The notes under the pieces were generated by a model that worked only from the letters and a program-made list of their open reading frames with translations, did not search any database and had not been told where the DNA came from. This document shows, piece by piece, positions 37,497 through 48,954 of a stretch of DNA of 64,000 nt. The position numbers were made by a program, and so were the translations under genes. This stretch comes from Sitta carolinensis (Eukaryota; Chordata; Aves; Passeriformes; Sittidae). Position 1 is the stretch's first letter. Every line of letters begins with the position of its first letter. The stretch lies in assembly GCA_032173965.1 (NCBI GenBank), contig CM063290.1:124001-188000 (forward strand), given 5' to 3'.

Positions 37497-40400
37497 ATGT
37501 GCACGGGAGGCTGTGCCAAGTGCCTGGGAAGTACTCTTATCCCCCTGGCTGTGCTCTGCACCCTTGCTAACATTTTGTTGTTTTTTCCCTGGAGGAAAAG
37601 TGGCTGAAAACAATGAACACATTACAAATGAAGTTTGGTACTTCGGAGGGATCCTGGGATCAGGTGTATTGGTAAGTATCTAAATTCAGACATTCCTACC
37701 TTCCCCCCCACCTGCAGCCATGACTTCCATTGTTGAATTTTCTCAGGACTGCAAATTCCTCTTTGATGAACAAATAAGTTATAAGTCACCCAAATGTCTG
37801 GCAATAAGTAACTTAAGCTAATGACAAGAAAATAAAACCCCATAGAATTAGTATATTTAAAGGAGGATGTAACTTGAATTCATCCCAATTCAAGCTGTAT
37901 TTCTATTATTTTTAGATGATCTTCCCTGCCTTGGTATTTTTGGGCCTTCAGAATAATGACTGCTGTGGATGCTGTGGTAATCGGAGCTGTGGAAAGAGGT
38001 TTGCGGTAAGTGAAAGGAAACATGCCAAAAAAAACTAAAAGCTCAATTGTTACTGATATATGTATCTTCCTCTCACAGCCACTGTGAGTCTAGACAGAGG
38101 ATGTCTTGAGTGTGGGACAAAGAGCCCTGCCATTTATTTGGGGGCTGGGAAGTGGAAGTAGCAGGCTGTAAAAATTGTATCATGCCTCTGATGTTTAACC
38201 ACAGGCACCACAACAGTACAGCCTCACTGGGTTTTGCTATCACAAGATACTTACAGTTACTATCACAATTAAAACTTACTGCTGAAATATCTAGACTTTG
38301 TTTTGCAGAGTACAACAGTCCTCTCCTTAGCCATTTTTAGTTGGCAGCTTTTAAAATCACCCTGGCAGTCAGACACTACATTCCAACTCACTGCAAGCCC
38401 ACAAAATGAGCTGCAGCTCATTAGATTCACAGGAAATTCCAGGAAGAAATACACCTTGGGAGGTCATTCAATCCAACCTCCTACTTTAAGCAGTGTGGAC
38501 CAGGCTCCACTTTGAATTCATAGCTTCCTTTCACAGTAGAAAAGTTTCCAAAGGATACTTTCAGACACTAGTAAACATCTCCAGCATTTTAGTTTAAAAA
38601 TTAAATCAGGAAAATACATATTTTCAAAATAAATTTTTTTGATCAAGTAGATCATTACAGTTTTTAAATAACGGAACAGATTTTTACCTGAAAAAAAAAA
38701 AAAAAGAGAGAGAGAGAGAGAGAACGAAAAACAAATAGGAAAAGATTCATGCCTATGAGGTTGACCAAAGAGCTTTCCCTAATTTTGTCATTGATTCTGT
38801 CTCCATGCAATACCAACAAAACAGATTGAACTTTGAGAAGGAGGAAATTCAGCCATCTGTTTCTCTTTACAACACTGCATGATCCATTTTCTGCAAGCAG
38901 TGAAGAGAAACCAACTGAGATTTGTAGAGCAGGTACAGCTTCAGAAGTGCCCGGGCACTGCCGTGCTGCTGCCCCTCGGCCAGGTGGTGATGGGGGCATG
39001 GGCACACACAGGGACACACACAGGGACCAGGGACACACACAGGGACACACAGGGACACACACAGACCAGGGACACCAGGGACACACAGGGACACACACAG
39101 GGACAGGACACACAGGGACACACACAGGGACCGGACAACAGGACACACAGGACACACACAGGGACCAGGGACACACACAGGGACACACACAGGGACACAC
39201 ACAGGGAAACACACAGGGACACACAGGGACACACACAGGACCAGGGACACACACAGGGACACACACACGGGACACACACAGGGACACACACAGGGACACA
39301 CACAGGGACACACACAGGGACACACACAGGGACACACACAGGGACACACACAGGGACACACACAGGGGACACACACAGGGACACACACAGGGACACACAC
39401 AGGGACACACACAGGGACACACACAGGGACACACGGCACACACAGGGACACACAGGGACACACACAGGGACACACACAGGGACACACACAGGGACACACA
39501 CAGGGACACACAGGGACACACAGGGACACACACAGGGACACACACAGGGACACACACAGGGACACACACAGGGACACACACAGGGACACACACAGGGACA
39601 CACACAGGGACACACAGGGACACACACAGGGACCAAGGGACACACACAGGGACACACACAGGGACACACACAGGGACACACAGGGACACACACAGGGACA
39701 CACACAGGGACACACACAGGGACACACCAGGGACACACACAGGGACAACACACAGGACACACACAGGGACACACACAGGGACACACACAGGGACACACAC
39801 AGGGACACACACAGGGACACACACAGGGACACACACACAGGGACACACACAGTGACACACACAGGGACACACACAGGGACACACACAGTGACACACACAG
39901 GGACACACACAGGGACACACACAGGGACACACAGGGACACACACAGGGACACACGGGACACACACAGGGACACACACAGGGACAACCAACGGGACACACA
40001 CAGGGACACACAGGGACACACACAGGGACACACACAGGGACAACACACAGGGGACACACACAGGGACACACAGGGACACACAGGACACACAGGGACCAGG
40101 GACACACACAGGGACACACACGGGACACACACAGGGACACACACGGGACACACACAGGGACCAGGACACACCAGGGACACACACAGGACCAGGACAACAC
40201 ACAGGGACACACACAGGGACACACACAGGGACACACAGGGACACACACAGGGACACACAGGGACACACACAGGGACAGGCGAGTGCTGGCTGAGTGTGAG
40301 CCAGCCTGCACGGGTGTGGGGCTGCCTGCACAGCACCTGCCTTCTTTGTGACAAGCGTGTATAGTACAGCTGACTGGGAATATGAATCCAAGGGCGCCGT

Positions 40401-43400
40401 ACTACACGAGTCCTATGGCCTTATCACCATCAGCACGAGTGACAACCAGCTCTGGGCTTGTATGTTAGCTGAAACCCATTATTAGGGTGCCTACTACAAA
40501 GGCTAATTTTTAAGTTAGCTCTGTCAGATATATCAATATAAAAATGCATGCCAGGATTCAAGGCAAGGGTCTCGTGATAAGGTCTGAACAAAAACTCACA
40601 TTACACTTGATGATTATGATCATTTATGATCATTACTTGATTGATGATTAGAGGTTGTTTCCAACCCAAATGATTCTATGACCTGAAAGTATTGTTGTTT
40701 TTTTTTTATTTTATTTATCTGTGTCACTCTATTCCAATAAAGGATGCAACCCTCACCTACAAACTGTGATGGCTACAAGTATTTCAGAATCCAAGCAGGG
40801 CATTAGTTCGTGCATGATTTACTTACATATTAGTATATATGGAAAATTCTGTAATAGAAAGCCATAAAAATAAAGACATACTTTCCCATCCATTCCAACT
40901 GCACTACTAGAGCTTACACTGATAAGTACCTGTGAGGTGATAAAGTATACTAATATGAAACCTAATGGGAGATTTGGGAAGGAAAATTATAATTATTTAG
41001 TCCAAATATAACCAAGACACCAAAGCTAACTTGTAAAGGATAGTGTACTTTTTCAAAATGCCTCGAGTGGTCCAAGACTTCAGCCTTGCTGGCAGTCTGC
41101 TGAGAAGAGCTTGTGGCTGCAGGGGAGCAGGAGCCCTGGCACAGGGGCCCGGAGCAGAGCAGTGCCATCTGCTGCTGCCAGCTCTGCCTTCTCCTCCTCA
41201 GGCGCTCGGGGCCACTGCTGGTAAAGCTTTAAAACAACAACAAAGGAATGCATTACACATGTGCTGTGCGATGAAGACTAATAGACTTCAGCTGTTGACT
41301 CTGACTATTAGCAGTTGAATTTAGGGAACATTCACTGACATTGTGTGCATTTAATTGTTTGAAAGAGAACCAAAGTAACATTATTTTTCTCTTCATCAGA
41401 TGTTTTCTTCTATAATATTTGCTGCCATTGGAGTTCTGGGAGCTGGATACTGCTTTATTTTGTCAGCAGTAGCCTTAAACAAAGGCCCTAAATGTGAAAC
41501 TGCGGAAAAGTGGACCTACCCTTTCGAGGCTGGGTAAGAAAAAGCAATCAGAAAAAACATATACACATTTTTAAAATTCGTGAGATGATTCAAATTCCAA
41601 ATCCATTGTATAAAAATGGGAATTATACCATTTGTCTAAATTATAGAAGCTCTTAGAAGTGCCTGCAGCACACAGCAACACTTCATAAGGTTCATAAGGT
41701 TCAAGGGCACAGATATAAAGAATAGCAAGTACAATCAAAGCTACTGAGTTTTGAAGAAATGCTCTTCCTAAGTTATTCTTGGGATGATAAGAGACATATG
41801 GGAATAAATTCTGCTTAGATGAATAGCAACGGCACATTGAGACACCTCTCAGGGTCCTGAAGGAATTGGCTGAGGTAATTGCCAAGCCACTGTCTGTATT
41901 TGAAAAGTCCTGGCAGTCAGGTGGAGCCCCAGGTGGCTGGAAAAGAGGAAACAATACACCCATCTTTAAAGCAGGTAGACAGGAGGACTCTGGGAACCAT
42001 CGACCTGTCAGCCTCACCTCTGTACCTGGGAAGATCATGGAACAGTTCCTCCTAGAAGGTCTGATGATGCACATGGAGCACAGGAAGCAATCTGGGACAA
42101 CCAGCATGGCTTCACCAAGGGCAAGCCTGACCACTGCCTGACCAGCCCAGGGGCCTTCTCTGGTGGGGTGACTCCATCAGTGGAGAATGGAAGGACTACA
42201 GGACTCATTTATCTGCACACAATCCCCACAATATCCTGCTCTCTAAATTGGAGAAAGAGGGTTTTGATGGGTGAACTGGGAGACAGAAGGAAGTGGTTGG
42301 ATGGTCACATCCAGAGGGTGGGGGTCAGCGGCTCAGCATCCTTATGGACATCAGTGAGAAGAGGTGTCCCTGAGGGATCCCAGTGGGGACTGGTGTTATT
42401 TTACAGCTTCATTAATGACACAGATGGAGGAGGCTACCAAGATGATCACAGGGATGGAACACCTCCTCTATGAGGAAAGGCTGTGAGAACTGGGATTATT
42501 CAGCCTGGAGAAGCTTCAGGGTGACCTGATTGTGGCTCTGACCTGATGGGAGCCTACAAGAAAGATGGAGAGGGACTTTTTATAAGAGCATGTAGTGACA
42601 AGACAAGATAATGGCTTTAAATTAAGAGGAGGTTTTGATCAAATATTAGGAAAAAAATTCTTCCCCGTGAGGGTGGCAAGGAACTGGCACAGGCTGCCCA
42701 GAGAAGTTGAGGATGGCCCATCCCTGAAAATGTTCAAGGCCAGGTTGGACAGGGCATGGAGCAACCTGGGACAGTGGAAGGGGTCCCCTGGAAGGGAATT
42801 GAAATGAGATGATTTTCCAGGCCCCTTCCAACCCAAACTATTCTGTGATTCTATGATTATACTGAAATGTAATGGTATTCAAATAATTATGACAACTAAT
42901 ATAAAGTGAACAGAACCTCGGCCATGGCACAGCAGTGACAACCTCTCAGTGGCGAGAGACTCCTTTGAGAGTTAATACAGTCTTCTTCCTAACTATTTTA
43001 TTCTCCCGTAGGAATTACCTTACTGACCACACATTGTGGGAACTGTGCAAATCACCTGCAAATATTGTCCAATGGCACCTGACCCTCTTCTCCTTGCTGC
43101 TGGTGATGAGCGGGATCCAGGGAGTGCTCTGTGGCATCCAGGTGGTGAACGGCCTCTTCGGAACCATCTGTGGGGACTGCAAATGCTGTGGCTGCTGTGG
43201 GGTGAGCAGCTGCTGATCCTCCTGTGTCCCCTTGTGTACTGATCAGTGACATACACACCTGCAGCTGACAGTCAGGAAACCTAAACTGGCCTTCCACCAG
43301 CTCCATGAGCATGTTTTCTAACGTACTGCCAAAATCCCACACTGCTGCCATTAGGACATAATATAATCCCTTGAAAGTCACAGCCAGTGACTAACAGTAG

Positions 43401-43465
43401 TCAGGAATAGTAGCCAGGGAATTACCTCCATGTTTTTATTCTTCCAGGGAGATGGAACTGTTTAA
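37497..43465 (+). CDS. TM4SF4: TM4SF4 (il-TMP), L6-family four-pass membrane protein, with a one-base frameshift in exon 1
   Basis: Plus-strand exons 37497-37671, 37916-38005, 41400-41533, 43012-43201, 43448-43465; all GT-AG, phases 0, 0, 2, 0. The start [17 protein letters not shown] with A at -3 matches TM4SF4. Exon 2 gives TM2 (FPALVFLGL) and the cysteine loop [18 protein letters not shown]. Exon 3 gives TM3 ([13 protein letters not shown]) and NKGPKC. Exon 4 gives TM4 and the cysteine-rich tail [11 protein letters not shown]. Exon 5 ends GDGTV. Exon 1 is 175 bp where 174 keeps frame: after ILLFF the expected PGGKV reads as PWRKSG and a stop, so the written frame makes 36 residues. Without the extra base the product is 201 residues (human 202). 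The outer loop (exons 3-4) has no N-x-S/T sequon, whereas I recall one in the human protein. In mammals TM4SF4 is a glycoprotein of liver, gut and islets that modulates cell growth and differentiation. Confidence 0.92.
37581..37589 (+). other. TM4SF4: One-base insertion (frameshift) in TM4SF4 exon 1
   Basis: The sequence TTTTTTCCC followed by TGGAGGAAAAG reads FF-P-W-R-K; removing one base from the C3 run (or the T6 run) gives FF-P-G-G-K-V, the conserved loop after TM1. The rest of the exon then stays open to the GTAAGT donor in the phase that exon 2 needs. The lesion is in a double homopolymer, where long-read assemblies commonly err. Confidence 0.88.
38430..38512 (-). mobile_element. Degraded CR1 LINE 3'-region fragment
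   Basis: The plus strand reads GGAGGTCATTCAATCCAACC and continues with TTTAAGCAGTG, resembling the reverse complement of the CR1 region just upstream of its 3' end (GTTGGA ... GATGACCTC). Short and diverged. Confidence 0.5.
38691..38723. repeat. A15 plus (GA)n simple repeat
   Basis: Fifteen A followed by about nine GA units on the plus strand, in intron 2 of TM4SF4. Confidence 0.9.
39002..40277. repeat. (GGGACACACACA)n minisatellite, about 1.27 kb
   Basis: A nearly pure array of a 12-base unit GGGACACACACA interspersed with the 10-base form GGGACACACA and occasional GGGACCA units. On the plus strand T is almost absent over the whole 1.27 kb; the rare Ts are in GTGACACACACAG variants. The array is flanked by GC-rich unique sequence (38948-39000 and 40278-40340). 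It lies in intron 2 of TM4SF4. All six frames are open over long stretches, giving frames of up to 575 codons of GTHT/DTHR or VPVC/CVSL repeats, which are artefacts of a repeat with no stop codon in any frame. Confidence 0.95.
40641..40683 (+). mobile_element. CR1 LINE 3'-end fragment
   Basis: GATTAGAGGTTGTTTCCAAC followed by CCAAATGATTCTATGAC matches the last bases of CR1 elements (TTCCAACC...ATTCTATGA). Only the terminal 40 bases remain. Confidence 0.7.
41845..42858 (+). mobile_element. CR1 LINE copy with internal deletion, in TM4SF4 intron 3
   Basis: The first part encodes a broken CR1 reverse transcriptase: the frame at 41866-42141 contains [20 protein letters not shown], and frames to 42470 continue with interruptions ([29 protein letters not shown]). 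At about 42425 the sequence jumps from the region after FINDT to a late segment (AAGATGATCACAGGGATGGA), then runs through the untranslated end (42580-42800) to the CR1 terminus CCAACCCAAACTATTCTGTG. An internal part of the polymerase is therefore missing. It is inactive. Confidence 0.88.
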
Positions 43466-43641
43466 TGGATAGGAATATTGCAGACAACTCACGCTGGGAG
43501 GATCCTTCTACAGCCGCTCCACAAAGCAGCCCCCAGACGCACTGGCTCCAGCAAAGAAGATGAGAATGAAGGGCTCTTCCTCCCACCAGTGTTATGAAGC
43601 CCTGACTCCCTTTCCAACCTTCCTGAAGTCCCTCATCACGG

Positions 43642-43732
43642 AATAAAATAAGTGATATACAACTCTCACATTCATATTTATTTTTGTAAAACATCTTCGA
43701 TTTTAAAAGATGTTGTTGTCAGGCGAAATAAA
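43642..43732 (+). promoter_or_regulatory. Poly(A) signals of TM4SF4
   Basis: Two AATAAA hexamers, at 43642-43647 and 43727-43732, lie 180 and 265 bases past the stop codon. Either would end a short 3' UTR; cleavage would fall near 43665 or 43750. Confidence 0.6.
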
Positions 43733-43759
43733 ATTTCGGGTTACAATTTTTATTCACAT

Positions 43760-46380
43760 CAGTTAGGTACTTTGTAACTCCTCAAAGCTTCCAATCTAGA
43801 CGTGAGCACAAATGCTGTTTACTAATCTTTCTGCAGAAATTCAATTTGGCTGTATTAGGCCAAACAGTGCTATGAAAGAGAAAGGAAAAACAATAGAGAG
43901 CTAGCTCAAAGGCAAAAATACCTTTTAGGAAGAACTTTTAAAACTTTAAAACAAAAAGCTACTTCCCAAATGAATTAAGGAGAAAATAGGAGGGATTGGA
44001 GACATCTAAGGGATTCAAATCAACAAACATGCTTCTTAAAAAAAAATTCTGAAACAAATTTTCACAAACCAGCTTGCCAGGCTGGACATCTCAATGCTTC
44101 TTGATATTGCCCATATCTGTTACCTAAAAATTTCCTCCTGAAATAACAACACTGTGGCCTGTGCTTTCAGAAAATGTATTTCATGTACTGTGTATTTACA
44201 CTTGGAAATAGCTGGAGAATCTAGAAGTACTTAAAAGCACTGAAAGCTCTTGAGCAATACACAGAAATATTAAGCAGTTTGATATAGGAACTAAGAATTA
44301 TGTTTTACAAGATGATAAATTGCAAGAAAACCCTCTTCAGAAACAGCTGTCTGTCCCACCTGTTCTACTGCATTGCCCAGCAATTTGAGAGTATCCTTTA
44401 TTTCGACACACACTGTGCAACGGTCTCACATCTATTCTTTCATCTGTGGTGAGCAGCTGTCCTGCACCTCATCTCGCATTTGTCTTGTCTGATTGATGTG
44501 AAGCCTTTGGGAACAAGGAATGTTCCTTGTCAGTGTCAACAAAGGGGTGGATAGCTGCAAAGCATACAGCTTTGATGTGTCAATAAACAGAGGGCATAAA
44601 TCTTTGTCAGAGATGGGATAAGAAATAACAGGCAGCAAGCTATGATACCTAAAACCAAAATCAATGAGCTACTGCCTCCTAGAGACACCCAGCTACATGA
44701 TGGCTTTCTAACAGGAGCTAATATACACAGGAGATACTGACACAAGGCACACACATTTCATCTTATGATCTGGTCTGCATTCACGCCTTGGCCTTCAAGT
44801 GTATTGAGAAAGGGTAAATAAGCCAGAACCAGCAGCCCAGCTGAACTCACACTTTGAAGTGCCAATAATGGTGTTCCCAAATTTATGTAGTTAAAGCTAA
44901 CATCTGAGGTTCTCCCCTAGCACTTAATTTCACATGAATCACACAACTGCAGTGTCAATTCTGCAGTAACTGGAGATTGTTCTGTTTTCACTCTGCAAAG
45001 CATCCAGTAAAATCAAGGAGAGGGACTAATCATAGATCCTCATAACAAAGAATGATGTAAAAAACCAGTGTTATTTCAGGAAAAGAAGGCACAGATAAAG
45101 AGTGCAGTGCTAGGAAAGGACAGAAAGATGATGGTGAGAAAGAAGCCACAAACAGAGTTAACTGAAAGTGTTAAGAGATCTCAGGAACCCTGACCAACTT
45201 AAAGACCACACTGTGTTATAGTGTGTAGAAATATCAACATACACTAATACAGAAGTAAAAATACTAGTAGCCAAAAGAAAGAATATTAGTATTCTTTGTA
45301 AAAATCTCAGAAATACCCATGCTGGCTGAAGCTTCATTTTTTACCCATAAAGATTGACTGTTGGGTGACCAGGATGCTGAGAGCAACTTTGACAATGAAT
45401 GGCACTGTTTTAGCTGAGAGCTATCATCAAAGGATATACATTGGTTATTTAACAACTCAGATTACAACACGTGGAGCGTGTGCATGTGATTTTGAGCCCA
45501 TGTACTTCAGTGGGACAAAATTGGTTCACCCCTGCACAAGTGAACTATATACAGTTAGTTCTGGTTTTTGATTGTCTTCAATAAATAGACTGCAGAAAAA
45601 TGATACATTAACCACAGGACAGTGTCACCTTCCAGGGAATGATGCATTAACTGGAGACTCTTTGCAAAAGGTTCATCCCTAAAGGAGGGAAGGAACATAT
45701 ACGATGTCGAAAAAATATTTGCTGAGCCCAAAACAAGGGATGTTTTCTCACATCATTCCAGTCTTGAATGTTCATCACCTGTCTCCAGTTCAACTCCCTC
45801 TTCATGGATCGTACATTACTCATAGTGTAACCAGCTGCAAGGTAAACAATGCCAAACCCTGGAGCCATTCCAGCTGTCACAGGGTGGGAAGGCTGACCTC
45901 TTCCATTACACGGGTATGGGTGGGGTCTTTGCCCCCATATTTTAATTCAAACGTATATTGACTTCAATATACATATATGAATAACTGAATATACAATATA
46001 CAGTATAAAACTGAGTATCTTAATTCAAAATGTATGCCTTATTCACAGAATAGTATTTCTGCACCTTTATTCTAAGCAGTATTTTACAGTTCCCTGGGAA
46101 GCCCATACTAAAACCCTCAAACTCACCCACTCCCCTAAAGAAATTATTTTAAAAAACCATATACATCAAAAATTGTTCAAGTTCATTTGTATTTTTTCAT
46201 GTAAAAGATCAAAGAAATAATTAAAAAAAAACCAAACAAAACAGAATCAAACCCAGGATACAATGGTTTGATCTGCTTGCCTCTAATACAATCTATTGCA
46301 AGGTACTAAAAATTAAAAACAAATGCTCACACAAGTCATATAAAAAATGAAAAAAAGTAAATAGCATGTACATGTATTAG
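43760..46380. other. Intergenic region between the convergent TM4SF4 and WWTR1 3' ends
   Basis: No exon recognised. Minus-strand AATAAA hexamers at 46066-46071 and 44397-44402 mean the WWTR1 3' UTR could run further into this region. Otherwise plain AT-rich sequence. Confidence 0.45.
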
Positions 46381-46389
46381 GAAACAAAG

Positions 46390-48917
46390 TTTATTTGGAC
46401 AACCACCCACATTTTTCTGTAATTAAAATATAGATTTAAATCCTTCCCTTCTCCCAAACAGATGTGTTGACAAAAAAGTCAAATCCAATCCCTCCCCAAG
46501 TTACATTCTAACAGTATTACCAGAATACAAACTGTAATTAACCATGTCCCATTGCTTCTTATCACCAAGACTTACATCTGCCCCCTCAGGGATGGTCACA
46601 GCAAAGTTGTCCTGCTGGCATATTGGTTGTATTTATACTACATGTAGACAGTGTACAATTTAGTACAGTAAATGCTCAAAACCTGAAATAGTACAGTGAA
46701 ATATTGTCAACAATAAACTTATTTTCATATAACATATGCTTTGAATACTGAAAAGTTCTGCCATAAGCCTGTTTAAAGCCAGAAATTTTTTAAAACGGTA
46801 ACTTTGGAAAATAGATTTTATTGTCATTGCACTTCATCGTATACATCATCTCCGTAACAAAAATTAAAAGTTGACAGTGTAAAGAATCACTTTTAATTTA
46901 ACCAAGATTTGTTTCATGACTGAGCAAAGATCTAACCCAAAATTCTGGCAGCTGTTTCAACCTGAAGTGCTGCTCCACACAGCACCTTCCTGTTTCAGAT
47001 CTGCTGCTGGTTTACTATGGAAGTAACACAGAAACACAGTTTATGATTGCTTTACCCTTTTAAGGTCTTTGCACCAAGGCACTCAACCACCACAGATACA
47101 ACTAAAAAGGGAATAAAGCCTGCAGCTTCCCAGTTCTGATAAATACCTGCTGTGATTTCCCCTGGAAGCTGCATAAAGTTTCCCTGTACAAAGAACAGCC
47201 TTTGGCTGACTTGAGGCTGGGCAGGAAGCAGCAGCAGCTAACCCACAGCAGCTGTGAGCCCCACCTGCTCAGAGTATCTTCTGTTATGACAAACTTACAC
47301 GTTCAGTGGTGCAGAGCTGCTGTTCACCAGCACGTGAACTGCATTCTCTGAGCACACCCTGCTGATGGGCACTGTCACCTGGACCACACCAGCACTCAGG
47401 TCCACGGCTGCTGCGGGTCACTCCAGCACCAAGGACTGTTGGCTCCTTATGCCAAATGAGCAGTGCTGGCAACCTGGCCTTGAAAGGTGCCTAGAAAATC
47501 TCCAGTTCTTTACCAACATCAGTCATGGTACTAAAGAACCTAGCCTTAGGTCCATCTGGTTTTCATTTTGGCTGACAACTGGAAGAAATCCTTAAAAGAG
47601 AGATATTAAAACTAATTACAGTAATATTGGTCAGCCCTGCCCGGTCCCCTGTTTATTGTAAAGATATTTATGTTATCTCAATAGTTAGCAAAACTAGCAA
47701 GAATTAAAAAAAAAAAACAAAAAAACCACAACTTATTAATAACCCCTCAAAAGAAGAAAATGAACACAATGCCCATTCAGTGATTAAATTCTGTGCAGAC
47801 ACAACTCTGCTGGTTACATCTCTTTTTCTATTAAAAACCCCCAAAAACATTTTTAAAAGCTATTTTTTACTATGTAATAAAACTTCACAACTGTAGGTAT
47901 TTGCCTGACAACTCTTTTTTCAAGATTTCAGCGTGTGTGCTTTTCATTTTCCATCCTGTGACACCACGTACACATAGCAGTTCATCATGGACCCAGTCCC
48001 TGAAGTTTTGGGTTTCGCTGAACACCAGAGATTCACTTGCTACTTATCCCAATCTGCAGCCATCCTTCCCAGCAAGGATCTACATTTATTACCTCATCAT
48101 TTGTCTTCCATATCTACTCTGTATTCCCACCACTTCATCGCTGACCTTTTCACCTACCTTCACCCAACCAGATGGAAAAAAGTCTTTAGGGGTCAATATC
48201 CTGATGCATCAGTAAGATCTTGTTAAGTGTTATCAGACCTGGCAAACACACATTTACACTTAGTGCTACATCTCTTCTCTTTACATAGCCTGGATTAAGC
48301 TTAGAGAAAAATTATAATGCCTTTCATAAAATTACCTATTTTTCAAAACAAAATGCTTAAATCCATTAGTTATAAATAGGATAATTTCAAAATATTTGAA
48401 AATATTCAGGACTTCATTTGCATTTCAGGGGAACTGCAGGCTTAATGTTCTTGATGTCTCCTCAGTCCCAAACCTCTGACAAGGAAGTTTTGTAGGATAT
48501 ATAGCAGGCAAAAACACACAGCACGTGCCTTGTGTCTTTGCACCAGTTATGGCAAGTGAAAGACATAAAAACTAAGCAGCTTTACCAGGAGAGTCCCAAT
48601 GCTGCTTTAGCACTGCCCTGATAAAGTTCTGGGCTTTTTTCATGTATACAACTACATGTATTTTGACACTGTCAGTTAAAAATATCACTGAAAACAGTAT
48701 GAGGAAGGTTTTTCTCCCTCTATGCATGACATTAACAAGTTATGCCACACTTCCAGAACTGATTTCAAAAGAATATTTTTGCACTTAAGATACTTTCCAC
48801 AGATTTTATATATATATATATATAAAATTGCTTGTTCATGTGTTAAGTTACAAAACTGTAGTGCTTAATATAATAAACTAAAAAATCTAAGAATTTTTAA
48901 AAAATGCTTGTTTATAA

Positions 48918-48954
<37 letters not shown>

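Larger units (their letters stand above)
38006..41399 (+). other. TM4SF4 intron 2
   Basis: A 3.4 kb intron. It holds a degraded CR1 fragment (38430-38512, minus), an A/GA simple repeat (38691-38723), the large minisatellite (39002-40277) and another CR1 end (40641-40683). Intron 1 (37672-37915) and intron 4 (43202-43447) are short and plain. Confidence 0.7.

Noticed and set aside
39002..40277. Regular repeat array that might suggest a CRISPR-like or satellite locus
   Set aside because: Units are 10-12 bases without unique spacers, in an intron of a vertebrate gene; it is a minisatellite.
38664..40391. Open frame of 575 codons on minus and others of 340-495 codons on both strands
   Set aside because: They are the (GGGACACACACA)n array read in frames without stop codons; no unique domain, and overlapping frames are equally open.
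41866..42807. Medium open frames that could look like a gene inside TM4SF4 intron 3
   Set aside because: They encode broken CR1 reverse transcriptase and its untranslated end.
46712..46717. AATAAA on the plus strand inside the WWTR1 3' UTR
   Set aside because: It is on the strand opposite to WWTR1, and no plus-strand gene ends there.
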